This document shows, in pieces, positions 50,139 to 58,761 of a stretch of 58,956 nt of DNA. This DNA comes from Candidatus Methanoperedens sp. Its GTDB lineage: Archaea > Halobacteriota > Methanosarcinia > Methanosarcinales > Methanoperedenaceae. How positions within the stretch are numbered: position 1 is the first letter of the stretch; every line of letters begins with the position of its first letter. Where the stretch lies: the NCBI GenBank assembly GCA_028717345.1, contig JAQUNZ010000007.1, positions 1-58,956 of the forward strand, given 5' to 3'. Below the pieces are notes generated by a model. The model had not been told where the DNA came from. It did not search any database and was given only the letters and a program-made list of their open reading frames with translations. Made by a program: the position numbers and the translations under genes.

Positions 50139-52552
50139 AACACACCTCTGAAATAATGACCTGTTGTGTATTCACCAAGATCACTGCATTTTTTCTTGCA
50201 ACAATTATCTATTGCATCCCTGTATGCCCTGGTTATTCGTTCTGTTGTTTCCCTGTCATACGTTTTTGCTTCTATCCTCAGGCAATCAACTCCTGCTTTT
50301 ATAAGGTCTGGCACGTGTTCAATCATGCAAAGCTCGCGCGAGTTCATGATATATGTTCGTCCATGCACATCGGTTTTCGCTGGAAAGGCAAAACCTTTTT
50401 CATCTTTAAGGCAGACTTCGCCAGCACCTTTTGGAAATAGCCCTCTGGCAAGATCGTGCTCCGAGACCATGAGTGGGAAATTTCCGTGCGCGATACACTC
50501 TGTTGATCCATATGAAGTCATATTTTTTATTTCTTTCAGCGTGAGCTCAGGCGAAAGAGTTATCCTGTTGCTGTAGTTTGAAAGATATTCCAGTGAAAGT
50601 CTGTTGATGACATTGAAGGAATAATCGAGGACTACAGGCACTGTAGAGTTATGGTTCTTCAGATGAAATAAGACACCAGGATTTGCAACAAGGAAACCAT
50701 CAGGAGCTAAATCACTTTGCGACCATTGCGTTCTTTGCTGTGAAAAAAAATCAGATAACTCATTGATATTTTTTACAATCCTCGGCGTACTTAAAAATAC
50801 TTTAACACCTTTTTTTCTTCCATATTCAATTTCATCACGAAAAAACAAATCTTCAACGTATCTGCGTTTATCTGCGTTTATCTGCGGTTTATTATTTTTT
50901 TTGCTATCGATATATTCTTCACCACCTGTATAAACCACATCTGCACCACCGTCAACCGCAGCCTTAAAAGACTCGATGGAGCCCGTATTTACAGATAAAA
51001 TGGGATTTCCTGGTTTAACGAGCTTCTGCCCGACTGAAATCATGGGTCTGTGACATTGTCTTTTCCACTTTTGAGTGCGTAATTGAAAAAGTCTATCAAT
51101 CCCTTCCCTGCGAAGAGAGTTGATCTCTGAAACAGGTATGAAGATGTTCTCATCTATTTCAAACATAATATCCCGCGCTTCAAAAATAGTGTTACCGAGC
51201 TTTTTTAACTGATCTGATATCGCACTTTTTGAAACAGGACTTCTATCTGCAATACATACGCTCCTGCCCTGTATCTTGATTTCATTATCTCCATCGCTAA
51301 TCCATAGTTCAACAGGTTCATCAATATGCGCTCTGAATGACATTCTTACCGGGATCTTTCTAATATTTTTCACTTCAAGCGAAGTCATAAGCTGGGAATC
51401 GTAAGTCTTGAAAACCACATCATCTGATTCAATTTCATAGTCCATTGGCACCATTACAGTTGAACCGGGATATGCCGACCTCACACTTCTATTATTAGTG
51501 AACATACTCCCTACTGTAACTCCAGCCTCTCTAGCCCCGAAACCAATACCATCCCCGGTTCTTAGCGCAGCGTTGAGGTATATCAACACCATCTTTTTCC
51601 TGGGTTCGTAATCAACCACAATGCCAAGTTCAGTTCCTCGGTTATGTGGATATTGTCGGCTCATCAACTCGCTGTCAGGATTCCCGAAAAAGTACCCGGT
51701 AGTGAATCCCCTGTTGAACAACTGCCGCAACGTGTGTTTTTCCTCATCTGTTACCCGGAACCTGGAAGGTGTTTCAATATACCTGTCGATAAGCCTGCGG
51801 TAAACCCGTACAACGCCAGCAACGTATTCGGGGCGCTTCATCCTTCCTTCTATCTTGAATGAATCGATACCCGCTTCGATCAGAGCCGGCATGTGTTCGC
51901 TCAGGTTAAGGTCTTTCGGGCTGAGAAGATAGCCTTCAACTTCGCCTGCCCGATATTTCTTCCTGCACGGCTGGGCGCAGTATCCCCTGTTCCCGCTCCT
52001 GCCGCCTATCATGCTGCTCAAGAGGCACTGTCCAGAATATGAGAAACACAGGGCACCATGGATAAAAGTCTCGATTTCCATACCGGTTTCGGATTTTATC
52101 CGTTTTATTTCATCAAGTGACATCTCACGCGCCAGAACCACACGCTTTACACCAATTTCCTGAAGGAACTTTACGCCTTCTGCATTGTGGATCGTCATCT
52201 GGGTGCTGGCGTGAACCGGAAGCTCTGGAAGCTGTTCCCGCAATAATTGAAGGATGCCGATATCCTGCACAATGACCGCATCGGCGCCGCAATTGCAGAG
52301 GTAGTGGAGGTAGCTGGCTGCCTCTTCAAGCTCGGAATCCTTGATGAGCGTGTTTACGGTAACATACGCCCTGACGCCTCTTGCATGCGCGTAATCGATA
52401 GCCCATTCAAGCTCCTCACGATCGAAGTTCGAAGCGTACTGGCGAGCGGAGAAAAGCGTGCCGCCGAAATACACGGCGTCTGCGCCGTTCTCGACTGCTG
52501 CGATGAGGGATTCCTTGCTGCCGACAGGGGCAAGGAGTTCAGGGATGTGCAT
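50135..52552 (-). CDS. U32 family peptidase, long form
   Basis: An 805-residue U32 protein. The family signature ETFIHGALCFSYSGQCLLSS is near residue 160 and the cysteines of SGNRGYCAQPCRKKYR near 186, likely ligands of an Fe-S cluster used by RlhA/TrhP-type RNA hydroxylases. A second U32-like half begins near residue 510 and ends with LCMIEHVPDLIKAGVDCLRI. A ten-base repeat inserted in frame at 50861-50890 adds the stretch NKPQINADKRRYVED near residues 553-567. Bacterial relatives modify rRNA or tRNA; peptidase activity is uncertain. Confidence 0.85.
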   Translation of the reverse strand: MHIPELLAPVGSKESLIAAVENGADAVYFGGTLFSARQYASNFDREELEWAIDYAHARGVRAYVTVNTLIKDSELEEAASYLHYLCNCGADAVIVQDIGILQLLREQLPELPVHASTQMTIHNAEGVKFLQEIGVKRVVLAREMSLDEIKRIKSETGMEIETFIHGALCFSYSGQCLLSSMIGGRSGNRGYCAQPCRKKYRAGEVEGYLLSPKDLNLSEHMPALIEAGIDSFKIEGRMKRPEYVAGVVRVYRRLIDRYIETPSRFRVTDEEKHTLRQLFNRGFTTGYFFGNPDSELMSRQYPHNRGTELGIVVDYEPRKKMVLIYLNAALRTGDGIGFGAREAGVTVGSMFTNNRSVRSAYPGSTVMVPMDYEIESDDVVFKTYDSQLMTSLEVKNIRKIPVRMSFRAHIDEPVELWISDGDNEIKIQGRSVCIADRSPVSKSAISDQLKKLGNTIFEARDIMFEIDENIFIPVSEINSLRREGIDRLFQLRTQKWKRQCHRPMISVGQKLVKPGNPILSVNTGSIESFKAAVDGGADVVYTGGEEYIDSKKNNKPQINADKRRYVEDLFFRDEIEYGRKKGVKVFLSTPRIVKNINELSDFFSQQRTQWSQSDLAPDGFLVANPGVLFHLKNHNSTVPVVLDYSFNVINRLSLEYLSNYSNRITLSPELTLKEIKNMTSYGSTECIAHGNFPLMVSEHDLARGLFPKGAGEVCLKDEKGFAFPAKTDVHGRTYIMNSRELCMIEHVPDLIKAGVDCLRIEAKTYDRETTERITRAYRDAIDNCCKKKCSDLGEYTTGHYFRGVL
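50861..50890 (+). repeat. Decameric TCTGCG repeat inside the U32 gene
   Basis: TCTGCGTTTA, TCTGCGTTTA and TCTGCGGTTT lie head to tail within the minus-strand U32 coding sequence. Being 30 bases long, the repeat preserves the reading frame. It is closely related to the repeat at 348-377. Confidence 0.85.
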
Positions 52553-52608
52553 GGGGGATATTATTATGGGAGGGGTTTAAAAAGGTACGTGCGTATTTTT
52601 AGAAAAAT

Positions 52609-52752
52609 ATGTCCTCAAAGGATGTAACCAGAAGATCGCATTTTGACCCAAAAGAGGTTAATTTTGATGACCCTGCGGCGCGCCTGAAAATGGCTTCGCA
52701 TAATTTATTATACTTTGAAAAAAATAGGAGTGGCAGCATCCAGCGCCGCTGA
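52609..52752 (+). CDS. Possible small protein upstream of the aminotransferase
   Basis: A 47-residue frame starting MSSKDVTRRSHFDPKEVNFD, polar and basic, without membrane segment or known motif. It lies between the divergent U32 gene and the aminotransferase gene and could be the first gene of that unit. Evidence is only the open frame and a nearby TATA-like stretch (TTTAAAAAGG). Confidence 0.35.
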   Translation: MSSKDVTRRSHFDPKEVNFDDPAARLKMASHNLLYFEKNRSGSIQRR

Positions 52753-52781
52753 GTGGGCTGATATATAAGGGATTGATAAAA

Positions 52782-53969
52782 ATGAACACATTGTTTGCAG
52801 ACAGGATACTCACTACCCAGAAATCATTTATCAGGGAGATACTCAAGGTCACAGAGAACCCCCTGGTCATATCCTTCGCAGGCGGGCTCCCCAATTCCAG
52901 GTTCTTCCCTGTAAAAGAAATAAAAGATGCGGCTTCAAAAGTCCTGGAGGAAGACGGAAAGAACGTCCTCCAGTACAGCACCACTGAAGGCTATCTGCCT
53001 CTGAGGGAGTTTATCTCGAAGAGATATCTTGAGAAAAAAGGGCTGAAAATAAGCCCGGATGAAATACTTATCACGAATGGGTCGCAGCAGTGCCTTGACC
53101 TGATAGGCAAAACCTTCCTGAACAAAGGAGATCATGTTGCCATTGAGCGCCCTGGTTATCTGGGAACCATCCAGGCGTTTTCCATGTTTGAACCTGCATT
53201 CCATTCCGTACCCCTGTTTGATGACGGAATAGATACTGCTTCCCTTGAGAGAACGTTCGAAGAGCACAATATAAAGATGTTTTCTGCCGTGATCAATTTT
53301 CAGAATCCATCAGGGATAACATATTCGAAACAGAATAGAATAGAGCTTGCAGGGATCCTCAGGGATCATAACTCCATCTTTGTTGAGGACGACCCGTATG
53401 GCGAATTGCGATTCATGGGAGAGGATTTGCCTTCTGTCAGGAATTACCTTGAAGAGAACACTATTCTACTCGGCTCATTCTCTAAGACAGTCTCGCCAGG
53501 TCTCAGGCTGGGCTGGATATGCGCCCGGAAAGAGATACTTGATAAGATGATCGTTGCAAAGCAGGCTGCTGACCTGCATTCGAATTACCTTTCGCAGAGG
53601 ATCCTTTACAGGTATCTTGTTGATAACGACCTTGATGAACATATCAAGAAGATAAGAAAAGCCTATAAAAAGCAGAGAGACCTGATGGTATCGTTGATAG
53701 AAGAACAATTCCCCGGGGAAATAAAATGTACAAAACCTGAGGGAGGGATGTTCCTGTGGATAACGCTTCCTGAAAATATCTCCTCAATGGAACTATTTAA
53801 CCGCGCAATAAAAGAGAATGTAGCGTTCGTGCCCGGAAGCCCGTTCTACGTAGGCGGGGGAGGGGAGAACACACTGAGATTGAATTTTTCAAACTCGGAT
53901 GAGGAAAAGATAGAGGAAGGAATAAAAAGGCTGGCAGTGATTATTAAAAAGATCATTGCGGAAAAGTAA
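52782..53969 (+). CDS. PLP-dependent aminotransferase (MocR/2-aminoadipate type)
   Basis: A 395-residue class I/II aminotransferase of the type related to LysN and MocR domains. The PLP-lysine is in LLGSFSKTVSPGLRLGW near residue 230, with NFQNPSGITY near 170 and Asp in VEDDPYGELRF near 198. The C-terminus GGGGENTLRLNFSNSDE is typical. Substrate cannot be named with certainty. I chose ATG 52782; an in-frame TTG three codons earlier is possible. The methyltransferase gene follows by 11 bases. Confidence 0.88.
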   Translation: MNTLFADRILTTQKSFIREILKVTENPLVISFAGGLPNSRFFPVKEIKDAASKVLEEDGKNVLQYSTTEGYLPLREFISKRYLEKKGLKISPDEILITNGSQQCLDLIGKTFLNKGDHVAIERPGYLGTIQAFSMFEPAFHSVPLFDDGIDTASLERTFEEHNIKMFSAVINFQNPSGITYSKQNRIELAGILRDHNSIFVEDDPYGELRFMGEDLPSVRNYLEENTILLGSFSKTVSPGLRLGWICARKEILDKMIVAKQAADLHSNYLSQRILYRYLVDNDLDEHIKKIRKAYKKQRDLMVSLIEEQFPGEIKCTKPEGGMFLWITLPENISSMELFNRAIKENVAFVPGSPFYVGGGGENTLRLNFSNSDEEKIEEGIKRLAVIIKKIIAEK

Positions 53970-53980
53970 GGGAACTGAGA

Positions 53981-54682
53981 ATGAATCAACGATGGCATTA
54001 CGATGAAATGAAGCAGGTCGGTACGGACTATGCAGACGCAAAGGAAGTAGAAGCATACGATGCACGCATGCGGAAAATCAGGGATATCAGGTCAGAAACC
54101 GAAAAGATCCTTGACTCCTTACATATTACAAAAGACCGGACACTCCTTGAGATAGGATGCGGGACAGGTGAGTTTACGATCGCGGCTGCGGGACGATGCA
54201 AAAACATCATAGCGGCAGACGTTTCCCTGCCTATGCTGGAGTTTGCACGGCAAAAAGCGAAAAAGAAGAATGTAAAGAACATCGAGTTCCATAACGCCGG
54301 CTTCCTGACCTATGAACATTCAGGAGAGCCGGTTGATGCAGTGGTATCGCAGCTGGCGCTTCACCACCTTCCGGATTTCTGGAAATTGATTGCATTGCGG
54401 CGGATATGCGCCCTGCTGAAACAGGGTGGGAGATTTTACCTAAAGGATACTGTGTATACTTTCGATATTAATAATTATGAGGATTTTTTCAACAGATTTA
54501 TCGAGTTCTTCAGGGAGACTGCGGGTAATGAGATGGCAGTTGATGCCGAAACCGCGGTCAGGGAGGAATATTCAACACTGGGATGGATAATGGAAGGATT
54601 GCTTGAAAGAGCGGGATTCAATATCGATAAAAAAGAATATTTTGAAGGCTTCATGGCTGTATATGAATGCACAAAGTGTTGA
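53981..54682 (+). CDS. Class I SAM-dependent methyltransferase
   Basis: A 233-residue methyltransferase. Motif I LLEIGCGTGEFTIAAAG is near residues 46-62, and VDAVVSQLALHHLPDFWKL near 113-131 is motif IV-like. Substrate is unknown. The pairing with the aminotransferase gene 11 bases upstream suggests a shared small-molecule pathway. It converges on the DUF1284 gene. Confidence 0.85.
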   Translation: MNQRWHYDEMKQVGTDYADAKEVEAYDARMRKIRDIRSETEKILDSLHITKDRTLLEIGCGTGEFTIAAAGRCKNIIAADVSLPMLEFARQKAKKKNVKNIEFHNAGFLTYEHSGEPVDAVVSQLALHHLPDFWKLIALRRICALLKQGGRFYLKDTVYTFDINNYEDFFNRFIEFFRETAGNEMAVDAETAVREEYSTLGWIMEGLLERAGFNIDKKEYFEGFMAVYECTKC

Positions 54683-54688
54683 TAGGAA

Positions 54689-55051
54689 TCACCCAAAACA
54701 TACCTTCCTGTATCCGCATCCGCCACAAAATTGAGCCTTCCACACCTCTATAATCCCTGGAAGTTTATCGGCTATCATCTTCCAATCAACCCTCATTCCA
54801 GGCTTGAATCCAAGCAGTCTCAGTGCTTCCCTGTCCTGAAATTGTATCATATCGTCCGAATAATCCGGATTATTACACCAGTCATCCTTTAAAAATGGGC
54901 ACGTGGCACAGACATCATCCGGTCCTGTGACGATTTCTATGCTCTCCTTTCCGATAACAGAATAAATATTCCTGATAAATTCCTCTGAATAGCCCTCGCC
55001 CCTGAAAAAATTAAGGCAGATGAGATGATGTCCTCTGAGTTTTGCTTTCAT
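54689..55051 (-). CDS. DUF1284 family iron-sulfur-type protein
   Basis: A 120-residue DUF1284 protein, beginning with the family signature LRGHHLICLNFFRGEGYSEE. Cysteines in DDVCATCPFLKDDWC and QFCGGCGYRKVC suggest a bound Fe-S cluster. Function is unknown; many anaerobes carry it. Confidence 0.85.
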   Translation of the reverse strand: MKAKLRGHHLICLNFFRGEGYSEEFIRNIYSVIGKESIEIVTGPDDVCATCPFLKDDWCNNPDYSDDMIQFQDREALRLLGFKPGMRVDWKMIADKLPGIIEVWKAQFCGGCGYRKVCFG

Positions 55052-55109
55052 GAACCCCTGATAAAGGATTTCAGATACTTTTAATTATCTATCCCCCATA
55101 ATTAATTAC

Positions 55110-56462
55110 ATGAGCGAGGCGCTTCGGACCGACCTTTACCAGCTCACAATGATGCAGGCTTACTGGAAGTCAGGGCACGATCCTGAAGCCACCTTCGATT
55201 ATTTTGTAAGGAAAATCCCATCTGGCTCATACCTTGTAACAGCAGGGCTATCTTATGTCCTTGATTACATCGAAAACCTGCGGTTTGAGGACGATGATAT
55301 TGAATATTTGAGAACTCAGGGATTTGACGCAGAATTTCTCAAGCATTTGCGGAATTTCAGGTTTACAGGAGATATCCTCGCAATGCCAGAAGGCAGCATC
55401 GCGTTTCCGCTTGAGCCAATAATCAGGGTGACTGCACCAATAATGGAAGCGCAGCTCATTGAGACATTTCTTCTCAATAAAATGAACTTCTCCACCCTTA
55501 TCGCCACGAAAGCATCAAGGGTAGTATATGCAGCCCGGGGGCGTTCGATAGCTGAATTCGGTCTGCGGCGGGCGCAGGGGGACGGGCATCTTGAAGCCAC
55601 GCGCGCGACGTATATAGGCGGATGTGCCTCCACGTCAAACGTGCTGGCAGGGAAAAAACTGGGCATCCCTGTTTCTGGCACCATGGCGCATTCATTTGTC
55701 ACAAGCTTCGATCATGAGATCGAGTCATACCGCGCCTATGCAGAAGCATTCCCCAAAAAGTGTTTTCTTCTTATTGACACATACAACAGTATTGAAGGCG
55801 CTAAAAAAGCTGTTATCGTGGGGAAAGAACTTGAAAAAAGGGGAGAAAAGCTCATGGGCGTCAGGCTTGACAGCGGGGATCTGGCAGAACTCTCCAAACA
55901 TGTTCGCAGGATACTTGATGATGCAGGTCTTGGATATGTGAAAATAGTTGCAAGCGGCGACCTTAATGAATGGAAAATCGATGAACTGGTGAACAAAGGA
56001 GCCAGGATTGACCTTTTTGGCGTTGGGACTGAACTTGTAACAGGACGACCCACACCCGCGCTTGATGGTATCTATAAGCTTTCTGATGTAGTGCAGCACA
56101 GCAGGCACATGCCAAAGATGAAGCTCTCGGATGATACGATAAAAGCAACACTGCCTGGAAAAAAACGCGTGTGGCGGATCGTTGAAAAAGGAAAGTTCAT
56201 TAAGGATGTTATCTCCCTGGACGAAGAGCATATATATGATGCCTTACCTTTGCTGGAAAAAATCGTTGAAAAAGGAAAGGTCATATGCAATATGCCTTCA
56301 CTTGAAGAAATAAGAAATAATGCCGGGAAAAATCTTTCGAATTTGCCAGACATATACAAGAAACTTGACGGCGCACCGGTATATCCAGTTGAGTTCAGCA
56401 GGGAACTTGTTGAGCTAAGGGAGCGCATAATTGAAAAAATACGAATGGAAGAATTGAGTTAA
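55110..56462 (+). CDS. pncB: Nicotinate phosphoribosyltransferase
   Basis: A 450-residue nicotinate phosphoribosyltransferase making nicotinate mononucleotide for NAD salvage. Seen: ALRTDLYQLTMMQAYWKSGH at the start, FGLRRAQGDGHLEATRATYI near residue 150, the catalytic His in GTMAHSFVTSF near 196, and LDSGDLAELSKHVR. It is followed by the DUF475 gene with a gap of one base. A nicotinate-nucleotide product is also the substrate used by CobT. Confidence 0.92.
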   Translation: MSEALRTDLYQLTMMQAYWKSGHDPEATFDYFVRKIPSGSYLVTAGLSYVLDYIENLRFEDDDIEYLRTQGFDAEFLKHLRNFRFTGDILAMPEGSIAFPLEPIIRVTAPIMEAQLIETFLLNKMNFSTLIATKASRVVYAARGRSIAEFGLRRAQGDGHLEATRATYIGGCASTSNVLAGKKLGIPVSGTMAHSFVTSFDHEIESYRAYAEAFPKKCFLLIDTYNSIEGAKKAVIVGKELEKRGEKLMGVRLDSGDLAELSKHVRRILDDAGLGYVKIVASGDLNEWKIDELVNKGARIDLFGVGTELVTGRPTPALDGIYKLSDVVQHSRHMPKMKLSDDTIKATLPGKKRVWRIVEKGKFIKDVISLDEEHIYDALPLLEKIVEKGKVICNMPSLEEIRNNAGKNLSNLPDIYKKLDGAPVYPVEFSRELVELRERIIEKIRMEELS

Positions 56463-56463
56463 A

Positions 56464-57372
56464 ATGGAAATCATATCAATCATTCTCGTCATTGTCGGTC
56501 TTATCCTGTTTGAGACCATAAGCAGCATCGATAACGCTGTTATCAATGCAGAAGTGCTCTCAACTATGTCAAAGAGAGCAAGGCGGTGGTTCCTGATATA
56601 TGGTCTGTTTTTTGCGGTATTTGTGGTGAGGGGGATGCTGCCCTGGATGATCGTATGGATGAACACCCCGGATATCGGACCTGTCCAGGCTCTTATCGCA
56701 ACTCTTGGTGAGAATGAGGAAATAAAGAATAAAATAGAAGAAGCTTCACCTTTCCTGCTTGTTGGGGGCGGAGTTTTCCTTATTTTCCTGTTTTTCCACT
56801 GGCTGTTCATTGAAGCGAAGAATTACGGTCTTCGCGGAGAGAGGTTTTTCCATAAACATGGAGTATGGTTCTATGCGATAGTTTCCGTAATTCTGACAGT
56901 AATCGTCTGGTTATCTTTACAGCGGCATCCATCAATGGCGCTTGGAGCGGTCATCGGATCTACAGCTTTCTTTATTACCCATGGTTTCAAACAGAATGCA
57001 GAAATGCATGAAAAACAGCTCATGGGGGGTTCGAGCATGAGCGACTGGAGTAAGATACTTTATCTTGAGGTGATCGACGCTACTTTCTCCATAGATGGAG
57101 TCGTCGGAGCGTTCGCGTTCACGCTTTCTGTTCCGCTGATACTGATCGGTAATGGCATAGGGGCTTTTGTTGTTAGAGAATTAACGTTAAGCAACATTGA
57201 CAGGATAAAGAGGTATATTTATTTAAAGAATGGAGCCATGTACTCAATATTCTTCCTGGGGGTCATAATGGTGCTTAACAGCTTCGGGGTTGAGATCCCT
57301 GAATTTATTTCGCCGATAATTACGATCGGAATTATTGGTTATTTCTTCTACAGGTCAAGACAGTGTTTATAG
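56464..57372 (+). CDS. DUF475 (TerC-related) integral membrane protein
   Basis: A 302-residue membrane protein with about eight hydrophobic segments. The DUF475/TerC pattern is visible: FETISSIDNAVINAEVLSTM near residue 18 with a buried Asp, and YLEVIDATFSIDGVVGAFAF near 200 with another. Relatives are tied to metal (Mn) export or tellurite resistance. It starts one base after pncB and is likely co-transcribed. Confidence 0.87.
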   Translation: MEIISIILVIVGLILFETISSIDNAVINAEVLSTMSKRARRWFLIYGLFFAVFVVRGMLPWMIVWMNTPDIGPVQALIATLGENEEIKNKIEEASPFLLVGGGVFLIFLFFHWLFIEAKNYGLRGERFFHKHGVWFYAIVSVILTVIVWLSLQRHPSMALGAVIGSTAFFITHGFKQNAEMHEKQLMGGSSMSDWSKILYLEVIDATFSIDGVVGAFAFTLSVPLILIGNGIGAFVVRELTLSNIDRIKRYIYLKNGAMYSIFFLGVIMVLNSFGVEIPEFISPIITIGIIGYFFYRSRQCL

Positions 57373-57525
57373 GTCAGGCGCCTGAAGCCCATTGTCTTTG
57401 CTATCTAATTATGCTAATAGTAATAATGATGAAGTAAAAATCCTGCATACAGCAAAAAAAAAACAGAATTAATGATGCAAAAAGATAAATTGATTTCAAC
57501 CTGATGCATATTAGATAAGATAAAT

Positions 57526-58716
57526 ATGAAAACAATTCTGTTCGATCCCTTTTCCGGCGCTTCAGGCGACATGATGATAGCATGTCTTATCGACCTTGGA
57601 GCTGATGCGGATAAGGTCAGGGAAGCTATGGAAAGCGCGGCAGACGTTGAAGTAGAGGTTACAAGAACAAACAAAAAAGGCATAGCTGCAACCGCGGTCA
57701 ATGTTTCCACAAAAAAAGATGGAACCCTGAAACTTTCTGAAATAATCAGGCGCATCAATGGACTATCACTTCCCGATGATGTAATTTCGGATGCAGTCTC
57801 GGTCTTTAACATCCTTGGCAAAGCCGAGTCCAGGATACACGGCGTGCCGCTTGAAAAACTCCACTTCCATGAACTTGGGCAGGAAGATGCGATCGCTGAC
57901 ATCACAGGAGCATGTACTGCATTTCATGACCTCGATCTCAAGGATCACCGGATATATTGCACCCCAGTATCTGTGGGTGAAGGATTCATTGAGTTCTCGC
58001 ACGGGAAATTCCCTGTGCCTGCACCTGCCGCGCTTGAGATATTAAAGGAATATTCTTTGCCCTGGCGGCTCGGTCCTGTTGAAGGTGAACTTCTCACCCC
58101 GACTGGCGCGGCGCTACTTGCTCATTTCGTGAATGAGAAGGGCGCATGCCCGGGGATGACAGCACAAAGGATCGGCTACGGGGCAGGAAGCATGGAGAGC
58201 GCTGTTCCCAATGTCCTGCGGGTGATCGAAGGGGAAATTGACGAGGCGCTTATCTCAGACAGCATAGAGATGCTTGAGACTAACGTGGATGATGTCACGG
58301 GTCAGGTGCTGGGGAATTTGATAGATGAGCTTCTCGCAGCAGGAGCCAAGGACGTATGCATAATACCTGCCACCATGAAAAAAGGGCGAAGCGGCAGCAT
58401 CATTCAGGTGATAGCAAAGCCTGAGGATTCAGATGCTCTTGCAAGGAAAATGATAGAGGAGACAGGTTCGCTCGGGATAAGGATAATACCTGTGAAGCAC
58501 AGGCTGATAGCAGAGAGGGAGATGGATAAGGTGGAAATTAAGATAAACGGCAGGGTATTCACGATAGCGGTAAAGATCGCAAGGGACTTGCGCGGTGTGC
58601 TTTTGAACATATCTGCGGAATTTGAGGACTGCAAAAAGGCTGCCGGTTTGTCAGGTGTTCCGGTAAAGGATGTTATAAGGAAAGCGGAGGAAGAGGCGAG
58701 GAATAGCTTTTTTTGA
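57526..58716 (+). CDS. larC: LarC nickel insertion protein
   Basis: A 396-residue LarC-type protein that inserts nickel into the pyridinium pincer cofactor of lactate racemase-like enzymes. The family start ILFDPFSGASGDMMIACLID, KLHFHELGQEDAIADI with metal-binding histidines, and ETNVDDVTGQVLGNLIDELL are visible. LarA, LarB and LarE are not in the window. Together with CooT it shows nickel handling by this organism. Confidence 0.93.
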   Translation: MKTILFDPFSGASGDMMIACLIDLGADADKVREAMESAADVEVEVTRTNKKGIAATAVNVSTKKDGTLKLSEIIRRINGLSLPDDVISDAVSVFNILGKAESRIHGVPLEKLHFHELGQEDAIADITGACTAFHDLDLKDHRIYCTPVSVGEGFIEFSHGKFPVPAPAALEILKEYSLPWRLGPVEGELLTPTGAALLAHFVNEKGACPGMTAQRIGYGAGSMESAVPNVLRVIEGEIDEALISDSIEMLETNVDDVTGQVLGNLIDELLAAGAKDVCIIPATMKKGRSGSIIQVIAKPEDSDALARKMIEETGSLGIRIIPVKHRLIAEREMDKVEIKINGRVFTIAVKIARDLRGVLLNISAEFEDCKKAAGLSGVPVKDVIRKAEEEARNSFF

Positions 58717-58761
58717 ATGATGAGAACGGTTGAATTTCGTGTTGATGAATAAGTGTTATAT

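Noticed and set aside
57426-57505. Possible C/D box RNA between DUF475 and larC
   Set aside because: ATGATGA and CTGA boxes exist, but no D' box lies at a proper distance and the spacer before the CTGA is too long. Chance matches are likely in such AT-rich DNA.
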